The notes under the pieces: generated by a model
Seen by the model: the letters and a program-made list of their open reading frames with translations, nothing else
What the model was told of the DNA's origin: nothing
Database searches by the model: none
Shown: in pieces, positions 1 through 8,698 of the stretch
Layout of the letters: every line of letters begins with the position of its first letter
Position numbering within the stretch: position 1 is the first letter of the stretch
Program-made: the position numbers and the translations under genes
Origin: Jeongeupia wiesaeckerbachi
GTDB taxonomy: Bacteria > Pseudomonadota > Gammaproteobacteria > Burkholderiales > Chitinibacteraceae
Reading direction: 5' to 3'
NCBI RefSeq assembly: GCF_050916355.1
Contig: NZ_CP136946.1
Span: 186,001-250,000 of the forward strand
Length of the DNA stretch: 64,000 nucleotides

Positions 1-310
1 GCCACAGGTCCAGCGCACAGTTCAGTGCGGTCTGGCCACCCATGGTCGGCAGGATCGCGTCCGGTTTTTCCTTGGCGATGATCTTTTCAACGACTTGCCA
101 GGTGATCGGCTCGATATAGGTGACGTCGGCCATATTCGGGTCGGTCATGATCGTCGCAGGGTTGCTGTTGACGAGGATGACCTTGTAACCCTCTTCACGC
201 AGCGCCTTGCACGCCTGTGCGCCCGAGTAGTCGAATTCGCACGCCTGGCCGATGACGATGGGGCCGGCGCCAATGATGAGGATGCTCTTGATATCTGTAC
301 GTTTTGGCAT
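1..310 (-). CDS. carB: Carbamoyl-phosphate synthase large subunit, N-terminal part (cut by window edge)
   Basis: Only the first 103 codons are inside the window; the gene runs off the left edge. The product uses ammonia delivered by CarA, bicarbonate and two ATP to make carbamoyl phosphate for pyrimidine and arginine synthesis. The visible start MPKRTDIKSILIIGAG leads into GQACEFDYSG and NSNPATIMTDP, which are hallmark segments of the first biotin-carboxylase-like/ATP-grasp half of CarB. The ATG lies 17 bases after the carA stop codon, so the two genes are almost certainly one operon, transcribed leftward. Confidence 0.97.
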   Translation of the reverse strand, partial: MPKRTDIKSILIIGAGPIVIGQACEFDYSGAQACKALREEGYKVILVNSNPATIMTDPNMADVTYIEPITWQVVEKIIAKEKPDAILPTMGGQTALNCALDLW

Positions 311-327
311 TGCGGTCTACCTGATCC

Positions 328-1455
<1,128 letters not shown>

Positions 1456-1508
1456 TGGCGGCTCCTGGGCGTTGCGCCCACAAGATGGGGATTTCCGGCG
1501 CTACACGT

Positions 1509-1541
1509 ACAAAAACGGGACAGGTAGCCCCTATCCCGTTT
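1509..1541 (-). terminator. Terminator-like hairpin in the carA leader (candidate attenuator)
   Basis: Read on the minus strand, a 12-bp stem (AAACGGGATAGG pairing with CCTGTCCCGTTT, one U-G pair) closes a five-base loop and is followed by a run giving five U residues in all. It lies about 55 bases upstream of the carA GTG and about 15 bases downstream of the predicted transcription start, so it sits inside the carA leader. It could instead end transcripts of the upstream peptidase gene, whose stop is about 100 bases away. Confidence 0.6.
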
Positions 1542-1562
1542 CGCGTGTGCAAAGTTATTGAA

Positions 1563-1591
1563 ATTTTACCTTGAATCGCCTACGGCATCAA
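1563..1591 (-). promoter_or_regulatory. Sigma-70 promoter of carAB
   Basis: On the minus strand TTGATG and TAAAAT are separated by exactly 17 bases. This matches the sigma-70 consensus well, and it points at the carA leader with a predicted start near position 1556. It was found by eye. Confidence 0.55.
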
Positions 1592-1643
1592 GGTTCGTCA
1601 TCCGCGCGAGCACTGGCGACGCCTGGCAGATTCGCCATTGCCA

Positions 1644-2978
1644 TCAGGGACTTGGCCGCGCCCCGGGTCTCTGGCCACCAGTTATCGCCAATCTTGCCGC
1701 CAGCGCAGCCCCAAACGAAAACTGCGGTTTCGACGGCTCGTAGTGCTCGGCCGCCTCGCGCCGGGCGACCGCATCGCGCGTTTGCTGCCAGATCGCGGGC
1801 CAGCCGGCCTGCTGGCCGAGCGCGTCGTACAGCGCCTTGCCGAAATAGGTGAAATCGTTCTCGTCGGCACAGCCGAACGACGTCCGGTCGGCTGCGGCAG
1901 CGGTCATCACCAGCACTTCCGGCCCGGCCAGCGCAGGCACGAAACCGCCCGAATAGCACGCAGAAACAATGACGACACGCCAGCGGATCTTCGCCTCGGC
2001 CAGCGCATCAGCCAGCCATTGCGGCGTCACGCCGTTGAGTTCGAGCGGCGGGTTGGCGAGCGCGAACTCGTGGTCCCGGCTGCCGTGCGAGGTCAGGTAC
2101 AGCAACAACACGTCCTCGTCGCGGTTCATTCGTGCGCCGATCGTCTCGAGCGCCGCGGCGATGCTCGTTTGCGTCGCAATCGGCACCGTGCCGGTCACGC
2201 TGTCGTGATTCGCCAGCAGCACCGAGCGCCCGCGCGTTCCGAAGCGTGCATCGAAACGGTCGCGGATCGACGTCGCCTCGCGGACGAACACGCCCTGCCC
2301 GGCATCGCCGCCGACTACCAGCGCATAGTGCTCGACGACACCGGCCCTGCCGGGCGCAACAGCATCGAGCGCAGCATCCAGTCGATCGGCCTCGGTATAC
2401 AGCACGGACTCGTCGGCCAGCTTGGGCGGTGGCAGCGGCTCGAACGCCTCGTCGCCGGCGTCCGGCAGCCAGAATTGGCCGGCGTCGGCAAAGTAATAGC
2501 GTTCGGCCAGCAGCGCTGCCGCCAGCAGCAGCACGGCCACCAAGGCAGGCCAGCGCCAGCCGCCACGCGGCCGCACTGCGGCATGCACCAAGGCCAGCGC
2601 GAGCCAGACCGGCCAGATCGCGAACACGGCCCAGCCGAAGCGGTATTGCAACGACGGCGCGAGCCAGTGCATCGCCGCGTACCACGCGACGAGGAACAGC
2701 AGATTCAGCCAGACGCCGGCGGCGAAATACAAGGTCGCCAGCTGCCAGGCGAGCGCGCCACGACGCTCGATTGCGGCGCCGGCGACGAACAGCAGCAGTC
2801 CGGCCCAGCCCCAGCCGGGCAAGGCATTGATGTTGAAGCGGCCATCACCGGCCAGCCAGTAGCCACCGGCAATGTCGACGACCAAGGCAAGCGCGACCGC
2901 CAGCATCAGCCCGGCCACCGGCCAGTTGTACCGTTCCTTGGGTGGACAAAAGAGCAGCGCTCTCAGCCCGAGCAGCAA
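1644..2978 (-). CDS. Membrane-anchored caspase-like peptidase, C13 (legumain) family
   Basis: The N-terminal third contains several hydrophobic segments (starting with YNWPVAGLMLAVALALVV), followed by a C13 peptidase domain. The catalytic pair is visible: His in LYLTSHGSRDHEF and Cys in VIVSACYSGGFVPAL, and SVTGTVPIATQTSI also fits the family. The role in bacteria is not settled; a membrane-linked cysteine endopeptidase is the safest description. The frame stays open past 3140 but would overlap the glutathione peroxidase gene, which ends at 3032, so the start is probably internal. I chose the TTG at 2978 (444 residues), about 15 residues before the first membrane segment; no clear ribosome site supports it. 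Confidence 0.75.
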   Translation of the reverse strand: MLLGLRALLFCPPKERYNWPVAGLMLAVALALVVDIAGGYWLAGDGRFNINALPGWGWAGLLLFVAGAAIERRGALAWQLATLYFAAGVWLNLLFLVAWYAAMHWLAPSLQYRFGWAVFAIWPVWLALALVHAAVRPRGGWRWPALVAVLLLAAALLAERYYFADAGQFWLPDAGDEAFEPLPPPKLADESVLYTEADRLDAALDAVAPGRAGVVEHYALVVGGDAGQGVFVREATSIRDRFDARFGTRGRSVLLANHDSVTGTVPIATQTSIAAALETIGARMNRDEDVLLLYLTSHGSRDHEFALANPPLELNGVTPQWLADALAEAKIRWRVVIVSACYSGGFVPALAGPEVLVMTAAAADRTSFGCADENDFTYFGKALYDALGQQAGWPAIWQQTRDAVARREAAEHYEPSKPQFSFGAALAARLAITGGQRPGARPSP

Positions 2979-3031
2979 CGGTGACGCAGCGGCGAAGCGC
3001 CCCGCGCGGGGCCGGCACGGCGTCTGGACGC

Positions 3032-3511
3032 TCAGAGCAGCGACTCGATCTTGGCGACGAGGTCTTCGGGCGACGTCGTCGGTGCAAAGCGCTCGACCAC
3101 CTGCCCTTCGCGATTGATCAGGAACTTGGTGAAGTTCCACTTGATCGCCTCGGTGCCGAGGATGCCCGGCTCGGCCTTTTTGAGGTACTGATACAGCGGG
3201 TGTGCGCCATCGCCGTTGACTTCGATCTTGGCGAACATCGGGAAACTGACGCCGTAGTTGTGCTCGCAGAAGCTGCCGATCGCGGCGGCGTCACCCGGCT
3301 CCTGGCTGCCGAACTGGTTGCACGGAAAACCGAGCACCGAGAAGCCACGATCCTTGAAACGCTCGTACAGCGCCTGCAGCCCGGCGTATTGCGGCGTGAG
3401 CCCGCACTCGCTGGCAACGTTGACGATCAGCAGCAGCTGGCCGCGATAGTCGGCCAGAGGCTGTGGCGTGCCGGCGAGGCGGTCCGGGGTAAAGTCGTAG
3501 ATCGAGCTCAT
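3032..3511 (-). CDS. Glutathione peroxidase (thiol peroxidase type)
   Basis: This 159-residue protein reduces peroxides with thiols. The peroxidatic residue is a plain Cys in NVASECGLTPQYAGL, and the conserved Gln (PCNQFGSQEPG) and Trp (KWNFTKFLI) of the active site are present. No selenocysteine codon is involved. The start MSSIYDFTPDRL has AAGGA eight bases upstream; the longer open frame is not needed. There is no signal peptide, so it acts in the cytoplasm. The gene is divergent from the DUF1841 gene and immediately upstream of the C13 peptidase gene, possibly co-transcribed with it. Confidence 0.93.
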   Translation of the reverse strand: MSSIYDFTPDRLAGTPQPLADYRGQLLLIVNVASECGLTPQYAGLQALYERFKDRGFSVLGFPCNQFGSQEPGDAAAIGSFCEHNYGVSFPMFAKIEVNGDGAHPLYQYLKKAEPGILGTEAIKWNFTKFLINREGQVVERFAPTTSPEDLVAKIESLL

Positions 3512-3617
3512 CAAGGTTCCTTGGCGTGGCGGGTTGAGGGACAATCGCAATGTACACGATGGTTCGCATGCGCATGGTATCGCCATGTCAGCGAACCGAC
3601 AGCTCCAGGAGTCCACC

Positions 3618-4061
3618 ATGTTGTTCAATCCGTCGCGCGACGAAGCCCGACGCTTTTTCATCCAGAGCTGGCAAAAGCACCAGGCTGGCGCGCCGCTGGC
3701 CGATCTCGAAAAGGTCGTCGTCGCGGTACTGCTGCGCCATCCCGAGTATCACCGCTATCTGAGCGACGACTATCTGGACCGCGACTGGCCGCCCGAAGTC
3801 GGCGAGACCAATCCCTTTCTGCACCTGTCGATGCATCTGGCAATCGAGGAACAGCTGTCGATCGATCAGCCGCTCGGCGTCAAGGCGCAGTATTCGGCGC
3901 TGTGCGTCGCCTGTGGCGACGAGCACTCGGCGCAGCACCAGATGATGGACGGCCTCGGCGAGATGATCTGGCACGCGCAGCGCAACCAGAGCGCACCGGA
4001 TCCGGCGATCTATCTCGACATTCTGCGCACCAAGGTGCGCCAGTTCGGCGGCAAGGACTGA
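3618..4061 (+). CDS. DUF1841 family protein
   Basis: This 147-residue soluble protein starts MLFNPSRDEARRFF, with AGGAG eight bases before the ATG. It contains HPEYHRYLSDDYL and NPFLHLSMHLAIEEQLSID, the conserved DUF1841 segments rich in His and acidic residues. The family is widespread in Beta- and Gammaproteobacteria and its function is unknown. The motif C-x2-CGDEHSAQHQMMDGL suggests metal binding, which is inference. It stands alone, divergent from glutathione peroxidase. Confidence 0.88.
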   Translation: MLFNPSRDEARRFFIQSWQKHQAGAPLADLEKVVVAVLLRHPEYHRYLSDDYLDRDWPPEVGETNPFLHLSMHLAIEEQLSIDQPLGVKAQYSALCVACGDEHSAQHQMMDGLGEMIWHAQRNQSAPDPAIYLDILRTKVRQFGGKD

Positions 4062-4227
4062 GCCTTCAGGCGCGGGGCCTGCGCCTCCGGCCCGGTACGC
4101 GGGAATCCGGCCAGCGACGCCGTCCTTCGGCTCACACCCCGAACGGGCTGTCCGAGGCGCGCCCTCGCTTCTGACGGAATCAGGCTGTGTAGATTCGCCC
4201 GCCGATCTGGCCCGCTTGCGGGCCGTA

Positions 4228-5739
4228 TTAGCGTAGCGACGACATCGACGCGTCAAGCTTGCTTGGCTCGCCTCGCTCGCCCTTCTTGTCGTTGCGGCCA
4301 TCCAGCGCCATGACTTCCTGCAGTCGCGCGTCGATCTCCGACTGCAGGTAGAAATCGCTGCCCGGCTGGCGCTGCGCCAGTTGCAACTGCTCGATCGCCG
4401 GCCCGTATTCGAGGATGCGCACATAGTACTCGGCCTGTGCCTTGTGCTGCCGCTGCGCCTGGCCCATCGCCGCGTAGACCTTGGACTCACGCTGGTACAG
4501 ATTGGCGTCGCTGGTATACAGCTCCTGCGCCGAATGGATGCGCGCCAGTGCATCGTCATTGCGCCCGGCGGCGGTCAGCGCGTCGATTTCGCCGTACAGC
4601 AGGCCGCGGCTGGACGGAAACTGCACCGCGGCATCGCTGAAAATCGTCGTCGCCAGCTCGTACTTCTGCTGCGACAGGCGGATCTGGCCGGCCAGATAAT
4701 CGAGCGCCGCATGCGGCTTGCCATAGGCGGCGCGCGCATCGGCAAGCGTTTTCCACGCGCCGTCGTACTGGCCTGCGCGCCACTGCGCCAGCGCGTAGCC
4801 ATACAACTGCAGCGCCAGATTGGCGAAACGCTTCTGCTCGATGGCCGTCCGATACTGCGTCACCGCTTCCTTGGTTCCCATTTGCAGAACCCGGAGCTTT
4901 TCACGCACGAAACGGTAATCGAGCGAATCCGGGTATTGCTTGTAGCTGCCGCCCTTGAGCCGCGCCTCGGCGTCGGCGATCCGCTTGTAGGTGACCGGGT
5001 GGGTGCGCAGGAACTCGGGCGCACCGCCTTCGACCAGTCGGGTTTCCTTCTGCAGCCGCTGGAAGAACAGCGGCATCGCCGCCGGATCGAAACCCGACTT
5101 CTGCAGCGTCTGCATGCCGATCCGGTCAGCCTCCTGCTCGAAGGCATAGGTGAAGTCGAGCTGGCGCTGGATCGCATACCCCTGACTGCCGACGACCGCG
5201 GCCAGGCCGGCGCCGCTGTTGCCGGCCTTGGAGGCGATGATCGCCAGCCCCAGCGCGCCGAGCAGCATCCACGGCGTCATTCGCTGCGAATCGACCATCC
5301 GGGCCAGATGGTGCTGGGTCACGTGGGCGACTTCGTGCGCCATCACGCTGGCCAGTTCGGATTCACTCTGCGTCGCCGCCAGCAGACCGCTGTGGACCAC
5401 GACAAAACCACCGGGCATCGCAAAGGCGTTCACTGTTTTGTCGAGCAGGACGTAGAAGCTGAACGGCTGGCCGGTTTCGCCGGTGGCGTCGACGAGCTTG
5501 CCGCCGATGCGGCGGATGTAGTCGTTGACCTCAGGGTCGTCGACGAGCACGCCGCTACGGCGGATCTCGCGGATCGCCCCCTCGCCGAGCTCGCGCTCCT
5601 GCGTCGGCGACATGCCTTCGCGCGACGCCGCACCGAGATCGGGCAGGTCGCTGTAGCTGATGTCGGCAAAGCCGGCAGGCGAAGCCAGACACAGCATCAG
5701 CGCGGTGATCAGCGAACGTTTGAACCGGCGAACGGACAA
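4228..5739 (-). CDS. bepA: Periplasmic M48 metalloprotease/chaperone with C-terminal TPRs, BepA (YfgC) type
   Basis: The product degrades or chaperones misassembled outer-membrane proteins such as LptD in the periplasm. Evidence is a signal peptide (SLITALMLCLASPAGFA), the zinc motif HEVAH in MAHEVAHVTQHH with the downstream ligand in FEQEADRIG, the gatekeeping segment AFAMPGGFVVVHSGL, and a helical TPR-like C-terminal half. The chosen TTG start (503 residues) has GGAG eight bases upstream and gives a complete signal peptide; the first ATG inside the signal would leave it too short. It is downstream of yqaA by 16 bases, so they probably share a transcript. Confidence 0.9.
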   Translation of the reverse strand: MSVRRFKRSLITALMLCLASPAGFADISYSDLPDLGAASREGMSPTQERELGEGAIREIRRSGVLVDDPEVNDYIRRIGGKLVDATGETGQPFSFYVLLDKTVNAFAMPGGFVVVHSGLLAATQSESELASVMAHEVAHVTQHHLARMVDSQRMTPWMLLGALGLAIIASKAGNSGAGLAAVVGSQGYAIQRQLDFTYAFEQEADRIGMQTLQKSGFDPAAMPLFFQRLQKETRLVEGGAPEFLRTHPVTYKRIADAEARLKGGSYKQYPDSLDYRFVREKLRVLQMGTKEAVTQYRTAIEQKRFANLALQLYGYALAQWRAGQYDGAWKTLADARAAYGKPHAALDYLAGQIRLSQQKYELATTIFSDAAVQFPSSRGLLYGEIDALTAAGRNDDALARIHSAQELYTSDANLYQRESKVYAAMGQAQRQHKAQAEYYVRILEYGPAIEQLQLAQRQPGSDFYLQSEIDARLQEVMALDGRNDKKGERGEPSKLDASMSSLR

Positions 5740-5755
5740 GCAGACAACTCCAGCG

Positions 5756-6163
5756 TCAGCCGCCCGCGGCAGCACGGGCGAGAGGAACAAGGGCAAGGTA
5801 ACGCAGCAACTTGCCCGCGATCAGCCACGGCAACACCTGCCGCCACGGCCAGCGTAGCCAGCCGGCGGCGGCGCACAATGCGTCGCCGACCACCGGCACC
5901 CAGCTCAGACTCAGCGACAGCGGCCCCCAGCGCGTGAGCCAGGCGGTGCGCGGCGACATCTCCTTGCGCGGCAGTCGCCGGCCCATCCAGACCGTCAGCA
6001 CGCCGCCCAGCACGTTGCCGAGCGTCGCGACGAGCACGGCCAGCAGCCATTGCTGCGGCGCTTGATACAAATAGGCCGCCAGCGCCAGCTCGGAGTTCCC
6101 CGGCAATAATGTCGCCGACAGGAAGGCAGAGGCGAACAATCCCGGCAGCCACAAGGCGTCCAT
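5756..6163 (-). CDS. yqaA: YqaA family inner-membrane protein (VTT/DedA-like)
   Basis: This 135-residue hydrophobic protein has FASAFLSATLLPGNSELAL at the N-terminus and LSLSWVPVVGDALCAAAGWLR in the second half, segments it shares with E. coli YqaA. The VTT/DedA superfamily is linked to membrane lipid flipping or proton-dependent transport, but YqaA itself is uncharacterised. The ATG overlaps the cyaY stop by one base, giving TGATG, so the two are translationally coupled. Confidence 0.85.
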   Translation of the reverse strand: MDALWLPGLFASAFLSATLLPGNSELALAAYLYQAPQQWLLAVLVATLGNVLGGVLTVWMGRRLPRKEMSPRTAWLTRWGPLSLSLSWVPVVGDALCAAAGWLRWPWRQVLPWLIAGKLLRYLALVPLARAAAGG

Positions 6164-6477
6164 CAGGCGAACGCGAACGCCTCGCCGGCATGCAGCGTGA
6201 TCGCCGCCGCCAGATCGGCGAAAAATTCGCCGTCGCCACGGGTGTTGGTCCAGCGCTGACCGTCATGACGGTAGTGATAGCCGCCGCTGCGCGCAGCAAT
6301 CCACACTTCCTGGTTGAAGACGTGCCGGTTGACGATGACCTTGCTGCCGTCCTCGAACTCGAGTTCGAGCACATTGCCGGTACGCAGTGCGTCGATATCG
6401 AAATCGACGTCGTCGAGCGCTGTCTCGATCAGGCTGAAAATGCGGTCGGTTTCGGAAAGAAATTCGGATTCGGTCAT
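6163..6477 (-). CDS. cyaY: Iron-sulfur cluster assembly protein CyaY (frataxin)
   Basis: This 104-residue protein binds iron and tunes cysteine desulfurase during Fe-S assembly. It begins MTESEFLSETDRIFSLIE, and continues with the acidic ridge ALDDVDFDIDAL, the strand NVLELEFEDGSKVIVNR and the EVWIAARSGGYHY signature of frataxins. The chosen start gives normal CyaY length; upstream codons in frame have no support. It is divergent from lptM with 55 bases between, as often seen in proteobacteria. Confidence 0.95.
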   Translation of the reverse strand: MTESEFLSETDRIFSLIETALDDVDFDIDALRTGNVLELEFEDGSKVIVNRHVFNQEVWIAARSGGYHYRHDGQRWTNTRGDGEFFADLAAAITLHAGEAFAFA

Positions 6478-6532
6478 GGCAAGTCGCAGCGGCAAGTCGG
6501 TTAAGATAGCGATTTTGCCACCAAAGCACTCC

Positions 6533-6736
6533 ATGCGCGCACTCGCCCCGCTCCTCGTCCTGCTGCTCGCCGCCTGCGGCTTCAAGGGCCCGCTCTATCT
6601 GCCGCCACCGGGCTGGACCCCGCCGGAAACCCGGGCCGAGATGAACAAGCGCAAGGCTGCCGAAGCCAGCGCAGCCGCCGCCGAAAAAGCCGCCGCATCG
6701 GCACCTGCATCGGCCAGCGAACCCGCCGCAAAATAA
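6533..6736 (+). CDS. lptM: LPS translocon maturation lipoprotein LptM (YifL)
   Basis: This small lipoprotein of 67 residues has a lipobox (LLVLLLAAC) followed by the invariant GFKGPLYLP of LptM, which helps oxidative maturation of the LptD outer-membrane translocon. The rest is an Ala/Lys/Glu-rich tail. It starts at ATG 6533, because the longer frame overlaps cyaY. In many relatives lptM is followed by lysA and dapF; here the next gene is a convergent thermonuclease, one base away. Confidence 0.9.
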   Translation: MRALAPLLVLLLAACGFKGPLYLPPPGWTPPETRAEMNKRKAAEASAAAAEKAAASAPASASEPAAK

Positions 6737-6737
6737 A

Positions 6738-7328
6738 CTACCCTCGCCGCTCGCGGCGGAAGTCCCACGGCGGCTCGGCGCCGGGCTGTTGCCACAGGCC
6801 GATACGGCGGTCGCGCGCCGCCTGTAGGGCTGTCTCGTAGGCCTCGAAATCGGCGCGCGGCTGCTTGCCGGCATAGCGGGTGTAATGCCATGCCAGCCCG
6901 GCCTTCACCTGCGCGTAATTGATGTCGTCACCGCCAAGCCGGATCAGGGCAACGCCACGCTGATAGCGGTCGACGTCGACCACCTCGGCGTCGATCGCCT
7001 TGCGAAATACCAGATCCGACAGGTGCTGCTTGGCGGCCGCGCCATAGGGCTGAGCCTTTTCCGGCGCATCGATAAAGGCCAGCCGCAAGCGGTACTCGCG
7101 TTTGTCCGCGTCGAGCACGGTGATCGTGTCGCCATCGGCAATGCCGACCACGACACCGTGGATGGATGATCCCGCAGCCATCACGCCCGGCGCCGCCCGG
7201 CCCTCGTTCCACCAAGCCCAGGCCGCCAACGCCAGCACGACGAGCGCGCCGATCCGTGCCGGCCACGCGCGCGCGGTGAACAGCGTCGTCAGCGCGCGGA
7301 CTTCCTTCTGACCGATGCCCCTCGCCAT
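6738..7328 (-). CDS. Membrane-anchored thermonuclease (staphylococcal nuclease-like)
   Basis: A 196-residue SNase-domain protein that probably cleaves nucleic acids outside the cytoplasm. The catalytic Arg and Glu are visible in RLRLAFIDAPEKAQPYG and the second Arg in DRYQRGVALIRLGG; VVGIADGDTITV is the family's opening strand pair. A single N-terminal membrane segment (IGALVVLALAAWAWW) anchors it or acts as an uncleaved signal. The ATG at 7328 overlaps the hpnC stop (TAATG), so translation is likely coupled; an ATG five codons further upstream is possible. Confidence 0.88.
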   Translation of the reverse strand: MARGIGQKEVRALTTLFTARAWPARIGALVVLALAAWAWWNEGRAAPGVMAAGSSIHGVVVGIADGDTITVLDADKREYRLRLAFIDAPEKAQPYGAAAKQHLSDLVFRKAIDAEVVDVDRYQRGVALIRLGGDDINYAQVKAGLAWHYTRYAGKQPRADFEAYETALQAARDRRIGLWQQPGAEPPWDFRRERRG

Positions 7329-8155
7329 TATTTCCGCCGCCACGCACGCCAGAGAATGCGCGGCCAGTCGCCCTTGCCCAGCACCGGCCGCTGCCGGAAC
7401 ACGTCATAGCCACAGGCATCGAGCTTGTCGAGCACCGTCGCGGCGCCAAGCACCGTCAGGCGCAGTTCGAAGCCGACGCGGCCCGGCAGCGCATTGGCCA
7501 GCGGTGCACCGGCCTTGAGCATCCGCCGCGTCCGGTCGACCTGGAAACGCATCAGCCGCTGCCAGCCGGCGTCGACCCTGCCGGCGGCAATCTGTGCTTC
7601 GCTCACGCCGTACTTTGCCAACTCGTCCTGTGGCAGGTAGACGCGATCCTTGGTCCAGTCGATCGCCACGTCCTGCCAGAAATTGACCAGCTGCAAGGCG
7701 GTACAGATGCCATCGGACATCGCCAGGTAGCGCGGATTCACCTGGTCGAAAATATGCAGCAGGATGCGGCCGACCGGGTTGGCCGAGCGCCGGCAGTACT
7801 GCACCAGCTCGCCGAAATCGGCATAGCGGCTCTGCGTCACGTCCTGGCGAAAGGCCGACAGCAGGTCCTCGCACAACGAAACCGGCACGCCGTGATCGCG
7901 CACCACCGTCGCCAGGGCCTGATAGCGCGGCGTAACCGGTGTCTCGCCGACATCGATCCGCGCCAGCTCGGCACTGCAGTCGGCCAGCGCAGCCAGACGC
8001 ACTGCCGGCTCGGCGTCGCCCTCGTCGGCCAGATCATCGGCATGGCGTGCGAAGTGGTACACCGCGGCGACCGGCTTGCGGAAGCGACGCGGCATCAGGA
8101 TCGAGGCGACCGGGAAGTTTTCGTAGTGTTCGACCGACTGTTGCGGGGTGAGCAT
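7328..8155 (-). CDS. hpnC: Hydroxysqualene synthase HpnC (squalene/phytoene synthase family)
   Basis: This 275-residue enzyme begins SVEHYENFPVASILMPRR, typical of HpnC, which converts presqualene diphosphate to hydroxysqualene in hopanoid precursor synthesis. The two Asp-rich prenyl-diphosphate motifs are present: HFARHADDLADEGD near residue 35 and QLVNFWQDVAIDW near residue 155. No hpnD, hpnE or cyclase gene is nearby, so the pathway partners must lie elsewhere, or the enzyme serves another isoprenoid. It is coupled to the thermonuclease gene downstream. Confidence 0.82.
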   Translation of the reverse strand: MLTPQQSVEHYENFPVASILMPRRFRKPVAAVYHFARHADDLADEGDAEPAVRLAALADCSAELARIDVGETPVTPRYQALATVVRDHGVPVSLCEDLLSAFRQDVTQSRYADFGELVQYCRRSANPVGRILLHIFDQVNPRYLAMSDGICTALQLVNFWQDVAIDWTKDRVYLPQDELAKYGVSEAQIAAGRVDAGWQRLMRFQVDRTRRMLKAGAPLANALPGRVGFELRLTVLGAATVLDKLDACGYDVFRQRPVLGKGDWPRILWRAWRRK

Positions 8156-8195
8156 GAATTCTGAATCCAGACTGACAAGAACTGTGATTTTGGCG

Positions 8196-8204
8196 TGCTA
8201 TAGT
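8196..8204 (+). promoter_or_regulatory. Extended -10 promoter for comEA
   Basis: TG-C-TATAGT is an extended -10 element 45 bases before the comEA ATG. A partial -35 (CTGACA) is visible but spaced too widely (21 bases), so the call rests on the -10 alone. Confidence 0.35.
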
Positions 8205-8248
8205 CAGCCGGTGGGGTTCACCCACCTGACCAATCAAGGGAGATAGCA

Positions 8249-8635
8249 ATGAAAAAATGGCTCGCCGCTTTCGTCGGCATGTTCCTGCTGTGCGCCTCGG
8301 TCTTCGCGGCCGTCGATCTTAACACCGCAACCGCACAGCAACTCGAAGGCCTGAACGGCATCGGCCCGACCAAGGCCAAGTCCATCGTCGACTACCGTAC
8401 CCAGAACGGTGCGTTCAAGACCCCGGAAGACATCATGAAAGTGCCTGGCATCAAGGAAGGCACGTTCAACAAGATCAAGGGCGACATCAGCGTGGGTGGC
8501 AAGGTCGCCGCGCCGACCGCTTCGACCAAATCATCGAAAGCCACGGCTTCGCCCGCGGCCGCCAAAGCCACCAAGGCCACGGCATCGAGCACCAAGGAAG
8601 TGAAGACCAAGGCCAGCGCCCCGGCCAAGAAGTAA
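8249..8635 (+). CDS. ComEA-like helix-hairpin-helix DNA-binding protein
   Basis: A 128-residue exported protein with a signal peptide (LAAFVGMFLLCASVFA), a single ComEA helix-hairpin-helix unit (VDLNTATAQQLEGLNGIG to VPGIKEGTFNKIKG), and a low-complexity Lys/Ala/Ser/Thr tail of about 50 residues. In Neisseria and relatives, short ComEA proteins bind incoming DNA in the periplasm during natural transformation. The basic tail, resembling histone H1 tails, probably adds non-specific DNA affinity. The ribosome site is GGGAGA, and a strong terminator follows, so it is monocistronic. Confidence 0.85.
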   Translation: MKKWLAAFVGMFLLCASVFAAVDLNTATAQQLEGLNGIGPTKAKSIVDYRTQNGAFKTPEDIMKVPGIKEGTFNKIKGDISVGGKVAAPTASTKSSKATASPAAAKATKATASSTKEVKTKASAPAKK

Positions 8636-8656
8636 GCCTGGCCTTGCGGAAATGAG

Positions 8657-8680
8657 AACGGCGCCGGTAGGCGCCGTTTT
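8657..8680 (+). terminator. Intrinsic terminator after comEA
   Basis: AACGGCGCC pairs with GGCGCCGTT around a GGTA loop and is followed by TTTT. It lies 20 bases after the comEA stop. Confidence 0.8.
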
Positions 8681-8698
8681 GCATGGGGCAGCGCGGAA

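Noticed and set aside
4205..4230. GGCCCGC-TT-GCGGGCC hairpin after bepA as a terminator
   Set aside because: No T run follows on either strand and the loop is too small; left unannotated.
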